Of a stretch of DNA of 64,000 bases, positions 9,595 through 20,602 are shown one piece after another. The stretch comes from Haemophilus pittmaniae (GTDB taxonomy: Bacteria > Pseudomonadota > Gammaproteobacteria > Enterobacterales > Pasteurellaceae). The stretch's first letter is position 1. Each line of letters opens with the position of its first letter. A program made the position numbers and the translations under genes. The notes under the pieces are model-generated. The model saw nothing but the letters and a program-made list of their open reading frames with translations. It searched no databases and was not told the origin of the DNA. The DNA lies in contig NZ_LT906463.1 of assembly GCF_900186995.1 (NCBI RefSeq), positions 1,860,001-1,924,000 on the forward strand, read 5' to 3'.

Positions 9595-9666
9595 GAGCAA
9601 ACGATTGCATTTCCTGTATACTGCCGCTCCTTTTTATATTTACATGTGTTTATAGGAAAGCTATTT

Positions 9667-11853
9667 ATGAAATTTCGCTTAAACCTCATTTCCACGGCCT
9701 TATTAGCCGTCCTATCCTACTCCGCCTACGCTGAAGAAAAATCGGCCGATACGGAAAAACTGGAACAAATCAACGTTAATTCCGAAGAATTACAACAACT
9801 TGGCTATCATGCTATTGGTACATCTTCCGTATCAAAAGTAAATGTACCGATTATCGATACCCCAACGACCGTGAATGTAGTGACCTCCAAATTGCTAGAA
9901 GATCGCAAACCTAATGATTTAGTCGATGCCCTTTCTAGCGTCAGTGGTGTCAGCCAAGCCAATACCTTAGGAGGCGTATTCGATGCCGTGCAAAAACGCG
10001 GCTTCGGCGGCAATCGCGATAATTCAATTATGCGTAATGGTATTCAAGCAGGGCCTTCCCATAACTTTGGTGCAACCACCGAAACCATTGAAGTATTAAA
10101 AGGCCCGGCTTCGGTACTGTATGGCATCCAAGATCCGGGCGGTATCGTCAATGTCATCACGAAAAAACCACAACAACAAAGCAAACATGTCATTGGTGGC
10201 AGCGTGGGCAACAATAGTATGTGGGGAACTCAATTGGATTCTACCGGTGGCTTAGGGAATGGCTTTGCTTACCGCTTTATTTACGATAAGCAGGAAAAAA
10301 ATTACTGGCGTAATTTCGGCAAAATCAAAACAACAACTTATGCGCCATCCCTTTCTTGGGAAGATGATAAGACTAAAGTCTTGGTAGCCTATGAACATTT
10401 AGATTATACCCAACCGTTTGATCGTGGTACCCAGCTAGTAAATGGCACTGTGGTGAATATTCCTGCGGAGCGCCGTTTGGATGAACCGAACAACCAAACC
10501 ACAGGCAAAACCGATAATATCCAAGTAAAAATCGAACGTAAGCTTAACGACCAATGGAAATTGAATTTTGCCTACGGCTACGCCCGCGATAAATATTTCT
10601 ATCGCCAAACCCGCGTTGTGGCTGTGAATACCGATTACACCAATTCTCTCAGATATACATCAGGTGCAACAACACGCACTGTGGCTCCTCGTACAGCATT
10701 ACGTCGTTTAGAAAAACAAGCGGCGGATCAACGGCTACATAGCGCTTCCTTAAATTTAGTTGGTGAATTTGCTATCGGCAATGTGGCGAACCGCTTTATC
10801 GTAGGTGTTGATGCCTCACGCAATTACCGCACAACAGGTCCGGTGTATAACAATGGCGGTTGGAGCAACTTGAATATCGATAACCCGGTTTATACGGATC
10901 CTAATGCTAAAGAAACCCTCGCAGCCAACAACTATCAGATCAACAATGTGAAAACTCTTGGCGTCTTTATCCAAGATACCGCTTATTTGACCGACAATCT
11001 GATTGTAACCGGTGGTTTACGCTATGAATATTTCGATCAAGTGGCCGGTCGCCATCGTATTGGTGCAGCATTTAAACCGAATACCGATCAGCATGATGGT
11101 AAATTACTCTATCAATTTGGAACCGTCTATAAATTCACTCCGAATTGGGCGACCTATGTGAATTATGCGGAATCCTTCCGTCCACAATACAGTATTGCCA
11201 GCCAAGTGGATTCCAACTTAAAACCGGAAGAAGGCAAATCCATTGAAATCGGTACCAAATATGAAAGTGCCAACATCAATGCAACCTTGGCATTATTCAA
11301 TATCAACAAAAAGAATGTGGCCGAATCCTCTACCATCAATGGTGATAGCTACTTGAATGTTGTCGGCAAACAACGCTCCCGTGGTTTGGAATTGGATGTC
11401 AACGGCTCCTTAACGGATAAACTCAGCGCTTCCCTCACCTACACTTTCACCAAGGTGAACAGTCGCGAAAATTCCCTTTATCCGGTCGCAATTGGCAAAC
11501 AACTTAACGGTGTTCCAAAACATCAAGCGGCGTTATTCTTAAGCTATGATTTGGGCGAAATGTTGAACGGCCATTGGCGAATTGGCGGTGGAGCTCGTTA
11601 TTTGGGTTCCTGGTATGCCTATACCGCAAACTACAAAACGGCTTATAAAATCCCACATGCTACGGTTTATGATGCTTTCTTAGCTTATGAAACCAAGCTT
11701 GCCGGTAAGAAGTTAAGCCTCCAATTAAACGGTAAAAACCTTTCCGATAAAGTGTATTACCAATCCACCTCCGGCAATGCGGATAAGTATATCGTGCCGA
11801 TTTCCTTAGGTTATGGTCGAGAAGTGGTACTTAATGCAAAATTAGAATTCTAA
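9667..11853 (+). CDS. TonB-dependent siderophore receptor
   Basis: This outer-membrane receptor probably imports a ferric siderophore using TonB energy. The 728-residue precursor starts [24 protein letters not shown], a signal peptide with cleavage after AYA. A plug domain follows ([25 protein letters not shown] and the [25 protein letters not shown] segment at about residues 135-165), and then a long beta-barrel ending in the terminal aromatic pattern VVLNAKLEF. The start at 9667 is chosen because the signal peptide begins there; the frame is open further upstream. No siderophore transporter genes are adjacent, so the ligand is unknown. Confidence 0.88.
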   Translation: MKFRLNLISTALLAVLSYSAYAEEKSADTEKLEQINVNSEELQQLGYHAIGTSSVSKVNVPIIDTPTTVNVVTSKLLEDRKPNDLVDALSSVSGVSQANTLGGVFDAVQKRGFGGNRDNSIMRNGIQAGPSHNFGATTETIEVLKGPASVLYGIQDPGGIVNVITKKPQQQSKHVIGGSVGNNSMWGTQLDSTGGLGNGFAYRFIYDKQEKNYWRNFGKIKTTTYAPSLSWEDDKTKVLVAYEHLDYTQPFDRGTQLVNGTVVNIPAERRLDEPNNQTTGKTDNIQVKIERKLNDQWKLNFAYGYARDKYFYRQTRVVAVNTDYTNSLRYTSGATTRTVAPRTALRRLEKQAADQRLHSASLNLVGEFAIGNVANRFIVGVDASRNYRTTGPVYNNGGWSNLNIDNPVYTDPNAKETLAANNYQINNVKTLGVFIQDTAYLTDNLIVTGGLRYEYFDQVAGRHRIGAAFKPNTDQHDGKLLYQFGTVYKFTPNWATYVNYAESFRPQYSIASQVDSNLKPEEGKSIEIGTKYESANINATLALFNINKKNVAESSTINGDSYLNVVGKQRSRGLELDVNGSLTDKLSASLTYTFTKVNSRENSLYPVAIGKQLNGVPKHQAALFLSYDLGEMLNGHWRIGGGARYLGSWYAYTANYKTAYKIPHATVYDAFLAYETKLAGKKLSLQLNGKNLSDKVYYQSTSGNADKYIVPISLGYGREVVLNAKLEF

Positions 11854-11869
11854 TATTCCAAGCCCAAAC

Positions 11870-11899
11870 AAAACGCCCGCAAATGCGGGCGTTTTTTTA
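11870..11899. terminator. Terminator after the TonB receptor
   Basis: The hairpin AACGCCCGC-AAAT-GCGGGCGTT is followed by a T run. Confidence 0.9.
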
Positions 11900-11905
11900 T
11901 TTTTA

Positions 11906-11974
11906 AATCAATTGTAATAAAATCAATGACTTACATGTTGTTTTTGAGAAAACTCTGAAAATCAATAGGGCGTT

Positions 11975-11976
<2 letters not shown>
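11906..11976 (+). repeat. Dispersed ~70-bp intergenic repeat, copy 4
   Basis: The head AATAAAATCAATGACTTA, then GAGAAAACTCTGAAAAT, then the tail TAGGGCGTTTT. The tail runs into the cysB stop codon at 11975. The neighbours are convergent. Confidence 0.75.
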
Positions 11977-12958
<982 letters not shown>

Positions 12959-12962
12959 CTAC

Positions 12963-13892
12963 TTATTTTTTATAGCGTTTATTAAGTTCGGTATAACGTT
13001 TCACCGCTTTACGAATTTGGCTGGATTTCGGGCGACGCGCTGCCTGGGTCACATCCAATTTGGTTTCGGTTTCCGGCGCAAGCCCCACCAGTTCACGTAA
13101 ATAATTAACATTAGCAAGATCCAATTCCTGCCAGCCGCCACGCGGTAAACCTTTAATCAACTTAATATTTCCATAACGAATACGAATTAAGCGGCTCACC
13201 TGAATCCCTTGTGATTCCCATAAGCGACGAACTTCGCGATTGCGTCCTTCCATTAGTGTGACATCAAACCATTGATTGATCCCTACACCACCGCCAAATT
13301 TAATCTCTTTAAAGGAAGCCGGCCCATCTTCCAATTGCACGCCCTTACGTAATCGGTGCAACATAGCCTCGTCAACTTGGCCAAATACCCGCACCGAATA
13401 CTCCCGCTCCACTTCGCGGCTTGGATGCATTAAACGATTTGCTAATTCACCATCAGTGGTAAATAACAACAAACCGGATGTATTGATATCTAAACGGCCA
13501 ACTGCAATCCAACGGGCTCCGGTAAGACGCGGCAAACGGTCAAATACGGTAGCGCGCCCTTCCGGATCATGGCGGGTACAAAGTTCACCTTCCGGTTTGT
13601 AGTACATCAACACGCGACATACTTCTTTTTGCGCTACGGTCAGATTGATTTGACGACCATCAATACGCACTTTCACGCCGGAATGCACATCAATCCGATC
13701 GCCAAGTGTCGCGATTTTGCCATCAACACTAATGCGTCCTTCGCTAATCATGGTTTCAATTTCGCGGCGAGAGCCCTGTCCGGCACGCGCGAGTACTTTT
13801 TGTAATTTTTCACTTTCGCCTTTTGCAGTGGATTTGACCGGATTTTTGGCAACAGAAGAATTACGGGATTGGGTATTTTTAATGGGTTTCAT
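12963..13892 (-). CDS. rluB: 23S rRNA pseudouridine-2605 synthase RluB
   Basis: RluB isomerises U2605 of 23S rRNA. The 309-residue protein has a lysine-rich N-terminus, an S4 RNA-binding domain ([22 protein letters not shown] at about residues 27-48) and the RsuA-type catalytic block [20 protein letters not shown] (about residues 129-148) with the catalytic Asp in RLD. The C-terminal tail is basic. The ATG at 13892 follows AAAGGACA, so I prefer it to the upstream extension. It is probably cotranscribed with yciO, whose gene ends 31 bases before it. Confidence 0.93.
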   Translation of the reverse strand: MKPIKNTQSRNSSVAKNPVKSTAKGESEKLQKVLARAGQGSRREIETMISEGRISVDGKIATLGDRIDVHSGVKVRIDGRQINLTVAQKEVCRVLMYYKPEGELCTRHDPEGRATVFDRLPRLTGARWIAVGRLDINTSGLLLFTTDGELANRLMHPSREVEREYSVRVFGQVDEAMLHRLRKGVQLEDGPASFKEIKFGGGVGINQWFDVTLMEGRNREVRRLWESQGIQVSRLIRIRYGNIKLIKGLPRGGWQELDLANVNYLRELVGLAPETETKLDVTQAARRPKSSQIRKAVKRYTELNKRYKK

Positions 13893-13923
13893 AAAGTGTC
13901 CTTTGTCGCTTTCCCAAGCGTCG

Positions 13924-14550
13924 TTATGCAATAAATGGAGAGGTCGGCCCACTACCTTGGCGGAGAATAATTGGTGTATCTTCCGTTAAGTCCACCACCG
14001 TGGTCGGTTCCTGACCGAGATAACCGCCGTGAATGATCAGTTCAACCTGATGTTCCAAACGGTCGCGAATTTCTTCCGGATCAGCCTGAGTAATATGATC
14101 TTCGTCCGGCAACATTAAGGAGCAGGAAAGAATCGGCTCACCTAAGGCATTCAGTAAATCCAATGCAATTTGATTGTCCGGTACACGAATGCCGATGGTT
14201 TTACGTTTTGAGGTCATCAAACGACGTGGCAGTTCTTTGGTTGCGGTCAAAATAAAGGTATATCGTCCCGGGGTATTATTTTTAATTAACCGATATGCAC
14301 TATTACTCACTTGAGCATAGTTGGAAAGCTCCGATAAATCGCTGCAAACCAAGGTAAAATTATGCCCTTCCGGTAACTTACGAATTGCCACAATGCGATC
14401 CATCGCGTGTTTATCGCCGATCATACAACCTAAGGCATAGCCGGAATCGGTTGGATAGACGATAACCCCGCCATTACGTAAAATTTCAACCGCTTGATTA
14501 ATCAAACGGATTTGCGGGTTTTCCGGATGGATATAAAAGAATTGACTCAT
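13924..14550 (-). CDS. yciO: YciO, TsaC/YrdC-domain protein
   Basis: This 208-residue YrdC-fold protein is related to the threonylcarbamoyl-AMP synthase TsaC but of the YciO branch, whose function is not settled. Visible family features are [15 protein letters not shown] (about residues 33-47), the KxR-type ATP/RNA-binding residues in [20 protein letters not shown], and [13 protein letters not shown]. It precedes rluB in a likely two- or three-gene unit with cysB. I see no TsaC-specific evidence for a role in tRNA t6A. Confidence 0.9.
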   Translation of the reverse strand: MSQFFYIHPENPQIRLINQAVEILRNGGVIVYPTDSGYALGCMIGDKHAMDRIVAIRKLPEGHNFTLVCSDLSELSNYAQVSNSAYRLIKNNTPGRYTFILTATKELPRRLMTSKRKTIGIRVPDNQIALDLLNALGEPILSCSLMLPDEDHITQADPEEIRDRLEHQVELIIHGGYLGQEPTTVVDLTEDTPIILRQGSGPTSPFIA

Positions 14551-14636
14551 TACGCTTATCCTTTAGAAAATTTGCGCAAATTATACAGGATTTTGGATCT
14601 AGGTTATATGATTTCGTTATAAAAAATAACGAGCAA

Positions 14637-14674
14637 ATAAAAATCCGGTTCGATTCAAACAATCAAACCGGATT
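14637..14674 (-). terminator. Terminator after sucD
   Basis: On the minus strand the hairpin AATCCGGTTTGATT / AATCGAACCGGATT is followed by TTTATTTG. Confidence 0.85.
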
Positions 14675-14696
14675 GAATTCGCATAACGGCTGATAT

Positions 14697-15566
14697 TTAT
14701 TTTAATAGCCCGCGCAAGGCTGCACCAATTTCCGCTAAACTTCTTACGGTTTTCACGCCTGCCGCTTCAAGTGCATTAATTTTGTCTTCTGCAGTACCTT
14801 TGCCACCACTAATAATCGCGCCGGCATGCCCCATACGTTTGCCTTTTGGGGCGGTAATTCCCGCGATATATCCAACAACCGGTTTAGTCACATGGTCTTG
14901 AATAAAGGCTGCTGCTTCTTCTTCCGCACTACCGCCAATTTCACCAATCATAACGATCGCTTCGGTTTCCGGATCCGCTTGGAAACGCTGCAAAATATCA
15001 ATGAAACTAGAACCCGGAATCGGATCGCCTCCAATGCCAACACAAGTGGATTGACCAAACCCTTCATCGGTGGTTTGTTTGACCGCCTCATAGGTTAATG
15101 TACCGGAACGGGAAACAATACCAACTTTCCCTTTTTTGTGGATATGTCCCGGCATAATACCGATTTTGCATTCTCCTGGTGTAATGATACCCGGACAATT
15201 TGGCCCAATCATCACCACATCGGTTTGTTCTAATTTGGCTTTTACTGCAAGCATATCTAAGGTTGGAATACCTTCGGTAATACAAACAATCAACTTAATA
15301 CCGGCTTCAATGGCCTCTAAAATAGCATCCTTACAAAACGGAGCCGGTACATAAATCATGGTCGCTGTAGCACCGGTTGCCACGACTGCATCCGCTACCG
15401 TATCAAATACCGGTAAACCTAAATGGGTAGTGCCGCCTTTATTCGGTGAAACACCGCCAACTAATTTAGTACCGTATGCAAGCGCCTGTTCTGAGTGAAA
15501 GGTTCCTTGTGAACCGGTAAAGCCTTGGCAAATAACCTTGGTGTCTTGGTTGATTAAAATCGCCAT
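14697..15566 (-). CDS. sucD: Succinyl-CoA synthetase alpha subunit
   Basis: This is the CoA-binding subunit of the enzyme that interconverts succinyl-CoA and succinate with ADP or GDP phosphorylation. The 289-residue protein has the N-terminal CoA-binding fold ([14 protein letters not shown]) and the active-site phosphohistidine in RMGHAGAII at H247. It follows sucC with 3 bases between. No sucAB genes flank it in this window. Confidence 0.96.
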   Translation of the reverse strand: MAILINQDTKVICQGFTGSQGTFHSEQALAYGTKLVGGVSPNKGGTTHLGLPVFDTVADAVVATGATATMIYVPAPFCKDAILEAIEAGIKLIVCITEGIPTLDMLAVKAKLEQTDVVMIGPNCPGIITPGECKIGIMPGHIHKKGKVGIVSRSGTLTYEAVKQTTDEGFGQSTCVGIGGDPIPGSSFIDILQRFQADPETEAIVMIGEIGGSAEEEAAAFIQDHVTKPVVGYIAGITAPKGKRMGHAGAIISGGKGTAEDKINALEAAGVKTVRSLAEIGAALRGLLK

Positions 15567-15569
15567 GTC

Positions 15570-16736
15570 TTACTCTCCTTTTACTGCAGCCACAACCGCT
15601 TGCGCCGCTTCTTGTAAACTATTCGCGGCAATAAGATTCAAATTACTTTGAGCTAAAATTTTTCGTCCTAATTCGGCATTAGTGCCCTCTAAACGCACTA
15701 CCACCGGTACGGCCACGCCAACTTCATTAACTGCAGCGATGACGCCCTCCGCGATCAAGTCGCAACGTACAATACCGCCAAAAATATTCACCAACACTGC
15801 TTTTACCGCTTTATCGGTCAAAATAATCTTAAAGGCTTCAGCTACCCGTTCCTTAGTCGCACCGCCGCCCACATCAAGGAAGTTAGCCGGTTCACCACCA
15901 TAAAGTTTAACAATATCCATGGTTCCCATAGCCAAGCCGGCACCATTCACCATGCAACCAATATTGCCTTCTAAAGCAACATAATTTAACTGATGCTGTT
16001 CCGCTTGGGCTTCGCGAATGTCACTTTGGGTGAAATCACGCAAGGCACTTAAATCCTGATGACGATACAGTGCATTATCATCAATCGTAATTTTGGCATC
16101 CAAGCATAATAACTGCCCTTCTTGAGTAACGACCAACGGATTGATTTCCAACAACGAAACGTCTTTTTCTACAAAAAGTTTGGCTAATTGGGTGAATATA
16201 TGGGTGAATTGTTTATTCTGCTCATCGCGTAAACCTAATTTAAAGGCCAATTCGCGACCTTGATAAGCGGATGCTCCCAATAATGGATCGAGTGGCATTT
16301 TATGGATTAGGTGCGGCGTTTCACGTGCCACATCTTCAATATTCATTCCACCGGCACTTGATGCCATAAAGACAATTTGGCGGGAGCTACGATCAATAAC
16401 CGCGCCTAAATACAATTCACTAGCAATATTGCAGGTTTCTTCCAGATAAATCGCATTAACCGGTTGGCCATGCTTATCGGTTTGGAAAGTTACTAAATTT
16501 TTTCCCAACCACTGTTCAGTAAAAGCGCGAGCTTCCGATTTGTTATGCACCAAACGGACTCCGCCAGCCTTACCACGGCCGCCGGCATGAACCTGACACT
16601 TGATGGCCCAACAATCACCGCTGAGGGTATCGATAGCTGCTGCCGCTTCATCGGAACTACGACACACTACGCCGCGGCTAATCGGTAAGCCGTAATCCTT
16701 AAATAACGCTTTCGCTTGGTATTCATGTAAATTCAT
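15570..16736 (-). CDS. sucC: Succinyl-CoA synthetase beta subunit
   Basis: This is the ATP-grasp subunit that determines nucleotide specificity. The start at 16736 ([18 protein letters not shown]) gives 388 residues, equal to E. coli SucC, and is preceded by an AAGGCGGA ribosome site; the frame is open further upstream but that extension is not part of the family. Motifs [15 protein letters not shown] (about 46-60), the EINPL metal site and [10 protein letters not shown] (about 320) are intact. The promoter probably lies in the 101 bases before 16838, where a CRP-like site is seen. Confidence 0.96.
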   Translation of the reverse strand: MNLHEYQAKALFKDYGLPISRGVVCRSSDEAAAAIDTLSGDCWAIKCQVHAGGRGKAGGVRLVHNKSEARAFTEQWLGKNLVTFQTDKHGQPVNAIYLEETCNIASELYLGAVIDRSSRQIVFMASSAGGMNIEDVARETPHLIHKMPLDPLLGASAYQGRELAFKLGLRDEQNKQFTHIFTQLAKLFVEKDVSLLEINPLVVTQEGQLLCLDAKITIDDNALYRHQDLSALRDFTQSDIREAQAEQHQLNYVALEGNIGCMVNGAGLAMGTMDIVKLYGGEPANFLDVGGGATKERVAEAFKIILTDKAVKAVLVNIFGGIVRCDLIAEGVIAAVNEVGVAVPVVVRLEGTNAELGRKILAQSNLNLIAANSLQEAAQAVVAAVKGE

Positions 16737-16814
16737 TGCTCGTCCGCCTTGGTAAAAAAATTGGGGAAAATGTAACCTATTTTTAACAAATAAAAAAATT
16801 ATTTTCAATTTGAA

Positions 16815-16830
16815 TGAGAGTTCGATCACA
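16815..16830. promoter_or_regulatory. Possible CRP site upstream of sucC
   Basis: TGAGAGTTCGATCACA has one perfect and one 4-of-5 CRP half-site with a 6-base spacer, 79-94 bases before the sucC start. This is a weak prediction from pattern alone. Confidence 0.3.
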
Positions 16831-16837
16831 AAAATTC

Positions 16838-17527
16838 TCACTCCTCTTGCGCAATCGATTCCGTTTGTGTAACAAATCCCATTTCCTGTATTTTTTCTTT
16901 CACTGCTTGACGATGCCAATATTCACCTTCACGTGGCAATGCACAAACCTGAATGCGTTGTTTTTGATAAACAAATTCTAAACGGGTGGCATGTAAATAT
17001 ACCCGATCCGCTATTTCCTCTTTTTTGCCATACAACAGATCGCCGAGAATTGGGCTTCCCAAACTTTTCATCGCGACCCGCAGTTGATGGGTTTTCCCCG
17101 TTTCCGGATAGAGCACAAAAAGCCGCAAATGAGGCTCACAACCGACGCTAATAAAACGGGTTTTCGCCGGATTCTCATGACTTTGACAAAGTTTCCAAGC
17201 GCCATCCCGCGCCTTTTGCATATCCCCGACAATTCTTCCCTGTTTTTTCTTCGGCTTATGTCGAGTTAAGGCCAAATAGGTTTTATCAACCTGACGATTA
17301 GCGAACAATTGCGATAATTCGGCAGCGCTTTGGCTATTGGTAGCTAACATTAATAAACCGGAAGTCACCTTGTCTAAACGGTGAACTAACCATAATTTAG
17401 CTAACCTCAATTGCTTAGCTAAATGCGCGGTTAGACCTATGGCCTCGTTATCTTTGTGGACACTGAGGCCACAAGGTTTGTAAATAATGATAAAATCTCG
17501 ATGCTGATAAATAACGTCTATTTTCAT
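16838..17527 (-). CDS. RluA-family pseudouridine synthase, substrate unassigned
   Basis: This 229-residue protein has the RluA catalytic motif [14 protein letters not shown] (about residues 49-62, catalytic Asp 52) and the downstream [19 protein letters not shown] block (about 145-163). It has no S4 domain. It belongs to the short RluA-like group, for which I do not know a confirmed RNA target; tRNA (TruC-like) or rRNA are both possible. Its start lies only 14 bases from the divergent clsA start, so the two promoters must overlap the neighbouring coding regions or each other. Confidence 0.85.
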   Translation of the reverse strand: MKIDVIYQHRDFIIIYKPCGLSVHKDNEAIGLTAHLAKQLRLAKLWLVHRLDKVTSGLLMLATNSQSAAELSQLFANRQVDKTYLALTRHKPKKKQGRIVGDMQKARDGAWKLCQSHENPAKTRFISVGCEPHLRLFVLYPETGKTHQLRVAMKSLGSPILGDLLYGKKEEIADRVYLHATRLEFVYQKQRIQVCALPREGEYWHRQAVKEKIQEMGFVTQTESIAQEE

Positions 17528-17541
17528 AAAAGCGGTAAAAC

Positions 17542-19002
17542 ATGAATTTTGAGCACATTATACTGGTTTATATCATTCCCGTGGTTATTTGGATTGCGGT
17601 AATTTCCGTAACCCTACGTTTACTGATACGCAAACAGGCTGTATCCGTCACCTTAGCCTGGCTAATGATGATTTATTTGTTACCCGTAGTCGGTGTATTG
17701 GCTTATTTAATCTTAGGTGAAGTCAACTTAGGTAGTCGCCGCGCTAATGCATTTCGTATGCTCCATCCCAAATATCTCAACTGGCTCTCGCGCTTGAGTG
17801 AAGAGCGTCCGCTGATTAGTGCTCCACAGGATCTTCAATTTAGCCCTGTATTTAATTTGGCCTATCGACGTTTAGGTATTCCTTGTGTACGCGGTAATGA
17901 ACTGCATATTTTGGATACGCCAGATAGCATTATTGACAGTATTATCAATGATATAAAGCAAGCTGAACACAGCGTACATATGCTGTTTTATATTTGGGCA
18001 GAAGCCGGAAGGGTTGAAGAGGTTGCCAGCGCCTTAAAAGAAGCCGTGGATCGCGGGGTTAAAGTCAAAATCCTGCTAGATTCTGTGGGAAGTAAACATT
18101 TTCTGAAAAGTGTCGCCTGTCGATCCATGAAAGCGAATGGCATCGCGATTATTGAGGCTCTGCATGTGAATCTGCTACGGATGTTTTTTAGCCGCATCGA
18201 TTTGCGTCAACACCGAAAAATCGTGGTTATCGACAATCAAATTGCCTATACCGGCAGCATGAACATGGTCGATCCTAAATATTTCAAACAGGACAGCGAT
18301 GTCGGTGAATGGGTTGATATGATGGTACGCATCAATGGCCCGGTATCCCCCGTGCTGAATAGTCTGTTTGCCTGGGATTGGGAAATCGAAACCCGCCAAG
18401 AAATTTTACCAACATTGCCGGCAGTACAACCGCCGAGTGTTGACGATAACGATACCCATTCGGTACAAATTATCGGTTCCGGACCGGCATTCCCAAATGA
18501 TCTGGTGGCGCAAACCCTAGCTTGTGCAATCTTTAGTGCGCGCGAAAGTATTGTTATTACCTCGCCTTATTTCGTACCAAGCCATAACATTGCTGAAGCC
18601 TTACAAATTGCTGCCCTGCGTGGCGTAGATGTGTCCCTTATCGTGCCCTATAAAAATGATTCACTCATGGTGCATTGGGCCAGTTGTACCTTCTTTGATG
18701 ATTTACTGGATGCCGGTGTGAAAATTTATGGCTTTAAGGCAGGGCTACTACACACTAAAAGCGTGCTGATCGATAACCGTCTAGCCTTGGTTGGCACGGT
18801 TAACATGGATTTACGCAGTTTCTTACTGAATTTTGAAGTGATGATGGCAGTGGAAGATCGTGCTTTTGCGAATGAAGTCTCACTATTACATGACAATTAT
18901 TTGCAAAAATCCGAGCGCTTAGATCCGGCTATTTGGTCCAAACGGCCGTTCTATCATCGAATTATCGAAAAATTGTTTTTCTTCTTTAGTCCATTGCTCT
19001 AA
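17542..19002 (+). CDS. clsA: Cardiolipin synthase A
   Basis: ClsA makes cardiolipin from two phosphatidylglycerol molecules at the inner membrane. The 486-residue protein has two N-terminal membrane helices (about residues 6-28 and 37-60) and two phospholipase-D HKD motifs: HRKIVVIDNQIAYTGSMN (about 219-236) and HTKSVLIDNRLALVGTVN (about 399-416). The length agrees with E. coli ClsA (486). It is followed by a terminator built from repeat copy 5. Confidence 0.95.
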   Translation: MNFEHIILVYIIPVVIWIAVISVTLRLLIRKQAVSVTLAWLMMIYLLPVVGVLAYLILGEVNLGSRRANAFRMLHPKYLNWLSRLSEERPLISAPQDLQFSPVFNLAYRRLGIPCVRGNELHILDTPDSIIDSIINDIKQAEHSVHMLFYIWAEAGRVEEVASALKEAVDRGVKVKILLDSVGSKHFLKSVACRSMKANGIAIIEALHVNLLRMFFSRIDLRQHRKIVVIDNQIAYTGSMNMVDPKYFKQDSDVGEWVDMMVRINGPVSPVLNSLFAWDWEIETRQEILPTLPAVQPPSVDDNDTHSVQIIGSGPAFPNDLVAQTLACAIFSARESIVITSPYFVPSHNIAEALQIAALRGVDVSLIVPYKNDSLMVHWASCTFFDDLLDAGVKIYGFKAGLLHTKSVLIDNRLALVGTVNMDLRSFLLNFEVMMAVEDRAFANEVSLLHDNYLQKSERLDPAIWSKRPFYHRIIEKLFFFFSPLL

Positions 19003-19053
19003 ACCGTTCAAAAGAAAAACGAAAAGAAATCAACACCTTATATATTTTCAAAG

Positions 19054-19121
19054 CAACTCTAATAAAATCAATGAGTTAGATTCAATTTTTTGCAAAACTC
19101 TAAAAAACAAGGGGGCGTTTT
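19054..19121 (+). repeat. Dispersed ~70-bp intergenic repeat, copy 5
   Basis: CAACTCT, the head AATAAAATCAATGAGTTAG, then CAAAACTCTAAAAAAC, then the tail GGGGGCGTTTT. The tail is one arm of a terminator and faces the dmsC 3' end. Confidence 0.8.
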
Positions 19122-19139
19122 GCCCCCTTTTATTTTTTC
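19111..19139. terminator. Bidirectional terminator between clsA and dmsC
   Basis: The perfect hairpin GGGGGC-GTTTT-GCCCCC has T runs on the plus strand and, read from dmsC, TTGTTTTTT on the minus strand. The left arm is the repeat tail. Confidence 0.9.
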
Positions 19140-19157
19140 TAAAAACCAACTATTAGT

Positions 19158-19973
19158 CTAAAAAGCCATGCCTAATGTCATATGCATTGCGTAGAACAGG
19201 CTACGGCCAATCATTTCCGCCAGCAAGGTTAAGCATAATGCTACCACTGCACCACCAACTTTACGCCGCCATAGCAAACAGGCCGCGACGGCTAATAAGC
19301 AAAGACGCAATGCAGTTAAGTACGCATAATCCGGCACCAATGCCGCAAAAGATGTCACACCGGTACGCAATTGGGCAAACTCAAATCCTTGATAAACAGC
19401 AACAATCGCCGCAACGCCCAAACCACATAGGAAAAGCTTTGGTAATAATGTGGCTTTGTCGCCCACGCGCCATAATAACGGCGCCGCTAATGCCGTACCA
19501 CCAAGCACCACGGTTAAATAGAAATTAAATGTTGTAAATAGATTATCCCATGTCGGCACGGTTGGGATGTGATACACCCGATTCATCACATACATAAATG
19601 CCAAACCGGCTAGTCCGCTTAACGGTAACCATAAACGCCCTAAACCTTTCGGCATTTTTTCCATTAAGGCCAATAACCAATAGCCACCCGCTAAGGCAAA
19701 AAACAGCGCGCCGCAAGCAATTTCATTACTTAACATCGACTGTCCAACCCGATTTAGCGAGTTAAATGCCCGCCAAGGGCTCCCCAAGTGCATGATAGAC
19801 GCGGCAAAACCAATAGCTAAAAACAATAAAATTGGCCATAAACCACGTTGTAATTGACGTTGTTTGTCCGCAAATGCACCGGCTACCGGAAACAATAACA
19901 ACAACCAGGCACCGGCTGCGACCTGTGCCAATACGGTAAATAAAATTAGCGGAAATTCATGTAAACCGTTCAT
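19158..19973 (-). CDS. dmsC: DMSO reductase membrane anchor subunit DmsC
   Basis: DmsC is the integral membrane subunit that oxidises menaquinol and passes electrons to DmsB. The 271-residue protein has about eight hydrophobic helices, beginning MNGLHEFPLILFTVLAQVAAG and including the conserved MHLGSPWRAFNSLNRVGQSMLSNEI segment (about residues 61-85). E. coli DmsC is slightly longer (287). It is the last gene of dmsABC, one base after dmsB. Confidence 0.94.
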   Translation of the reverse strand: MNGLHEFPLILFTVLAQVAAGAWLLLLFPVAGAFADKQRQLQRGLWPILLFLAIGFAASIMHLGSPWRAFNSLNRVGQSMLSNEIACGALFFALAGGYWLLALMEKMPKGLGRLWLPLSGLAGLAFMYVMNRVYHIPTVPTWDNLFTTFNFYLTVVLGGTALAAPLLWRVGDKATLLPKLFLCGLGVAAIVAVYQGFEFAQLRTGVTSFAALVPDYAYLTALRLCLLAVAACLLWRRKVGGAVVALCLTLLAEMIGRSLFYAMHMTLGMAF

Positions 19974-19974
19974 C

Positions 19975-20592
19975 TTAAACCTCCCGCGGATTACCTAAGA
20001 ATCCGCTTTGATCGCCGCTTGGTCGGGCATTTTTATTAGGTTTAACCACCAAGTTCGGATGAGTATTATCCGCTGACGGTAACGGTGCGATCGATGCTTG
20101 AGAGCCATATTTGGCACGTAATTCATCAATCGGAGCGAAATCCAAGGCGCGCAATGGACAAGCTTCTACGCAAATTGGTTTATGGCCTTGGCCAATACGC
20201 TCATAGCAACCATCACATTTAGTCATATGCCCTTTGCGCGCATCAAATTGTGGTGCGCCATAAGGACAAGCCATGTGGCAATAACGACAACCGATACAAG
20301 TATCTTCATCCACAATGACAAAACCATCGGCATTTTTATGCATAGCGCCCGTTGGGCAAACTGCGGTACATACCGGATTGTCACAATGGTTGCAGGAAAT
20401 CGACATATAGTAGGCGAACACATCCTGGTGCCAACAACCGTTGTCTAAGGCCGTCCAATTACCACCGGTATATTCATAAATACGACGAAAATTTACCGAG
20501 CTGTCCAAATCTTTGTAATCCTTACAAGCCATCTCACAGGTTTTGCACCCCGTACAGCGTTCGGAATCAAAATAAAAACCATATTGTTTCAT
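19975..20592 (-). CDS. dmsB: DMSO reductase iron-sulfur subunit DmsB
   Basis: DmsB is the electron-transfer subunit, with four cysteine clusters for four [4Fe-4S] centres: CTGCKTCEMAC, CNHCDNPVCTAVCP, CIGCRYCHMACP and CDGCYERIGQGHKPICVEACP. The start at 20592 (MKQYGFYFDSERCTGC) follows an AAGGAC site and gives 205 residues, the E. coli length; the upstream in-frame extension is not used. It lies 10 bases after dmsA. Confidence 0.96.
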   Translation of the reverse strand: MKQYGFYFDSERCTGCKTCEMACKDYKDLDSSVNFRRIYEYTGGNWTALDNGCWHQDVFAYYMSISCNHCDNPVCTAVCPTGAMHKNADGFVIVDEDTCIGCRYCHMACPYGAPQFDARKGHMTKCDGCYERIGQGHKPICVEACPLRALDFAPIDELRAKYGSQASIAPLPSADNTHPNLVVKPNKNARPSGDQSGFLGNPREV

Positions 20593-20602
20593 GGAAAAGT
20601 CC

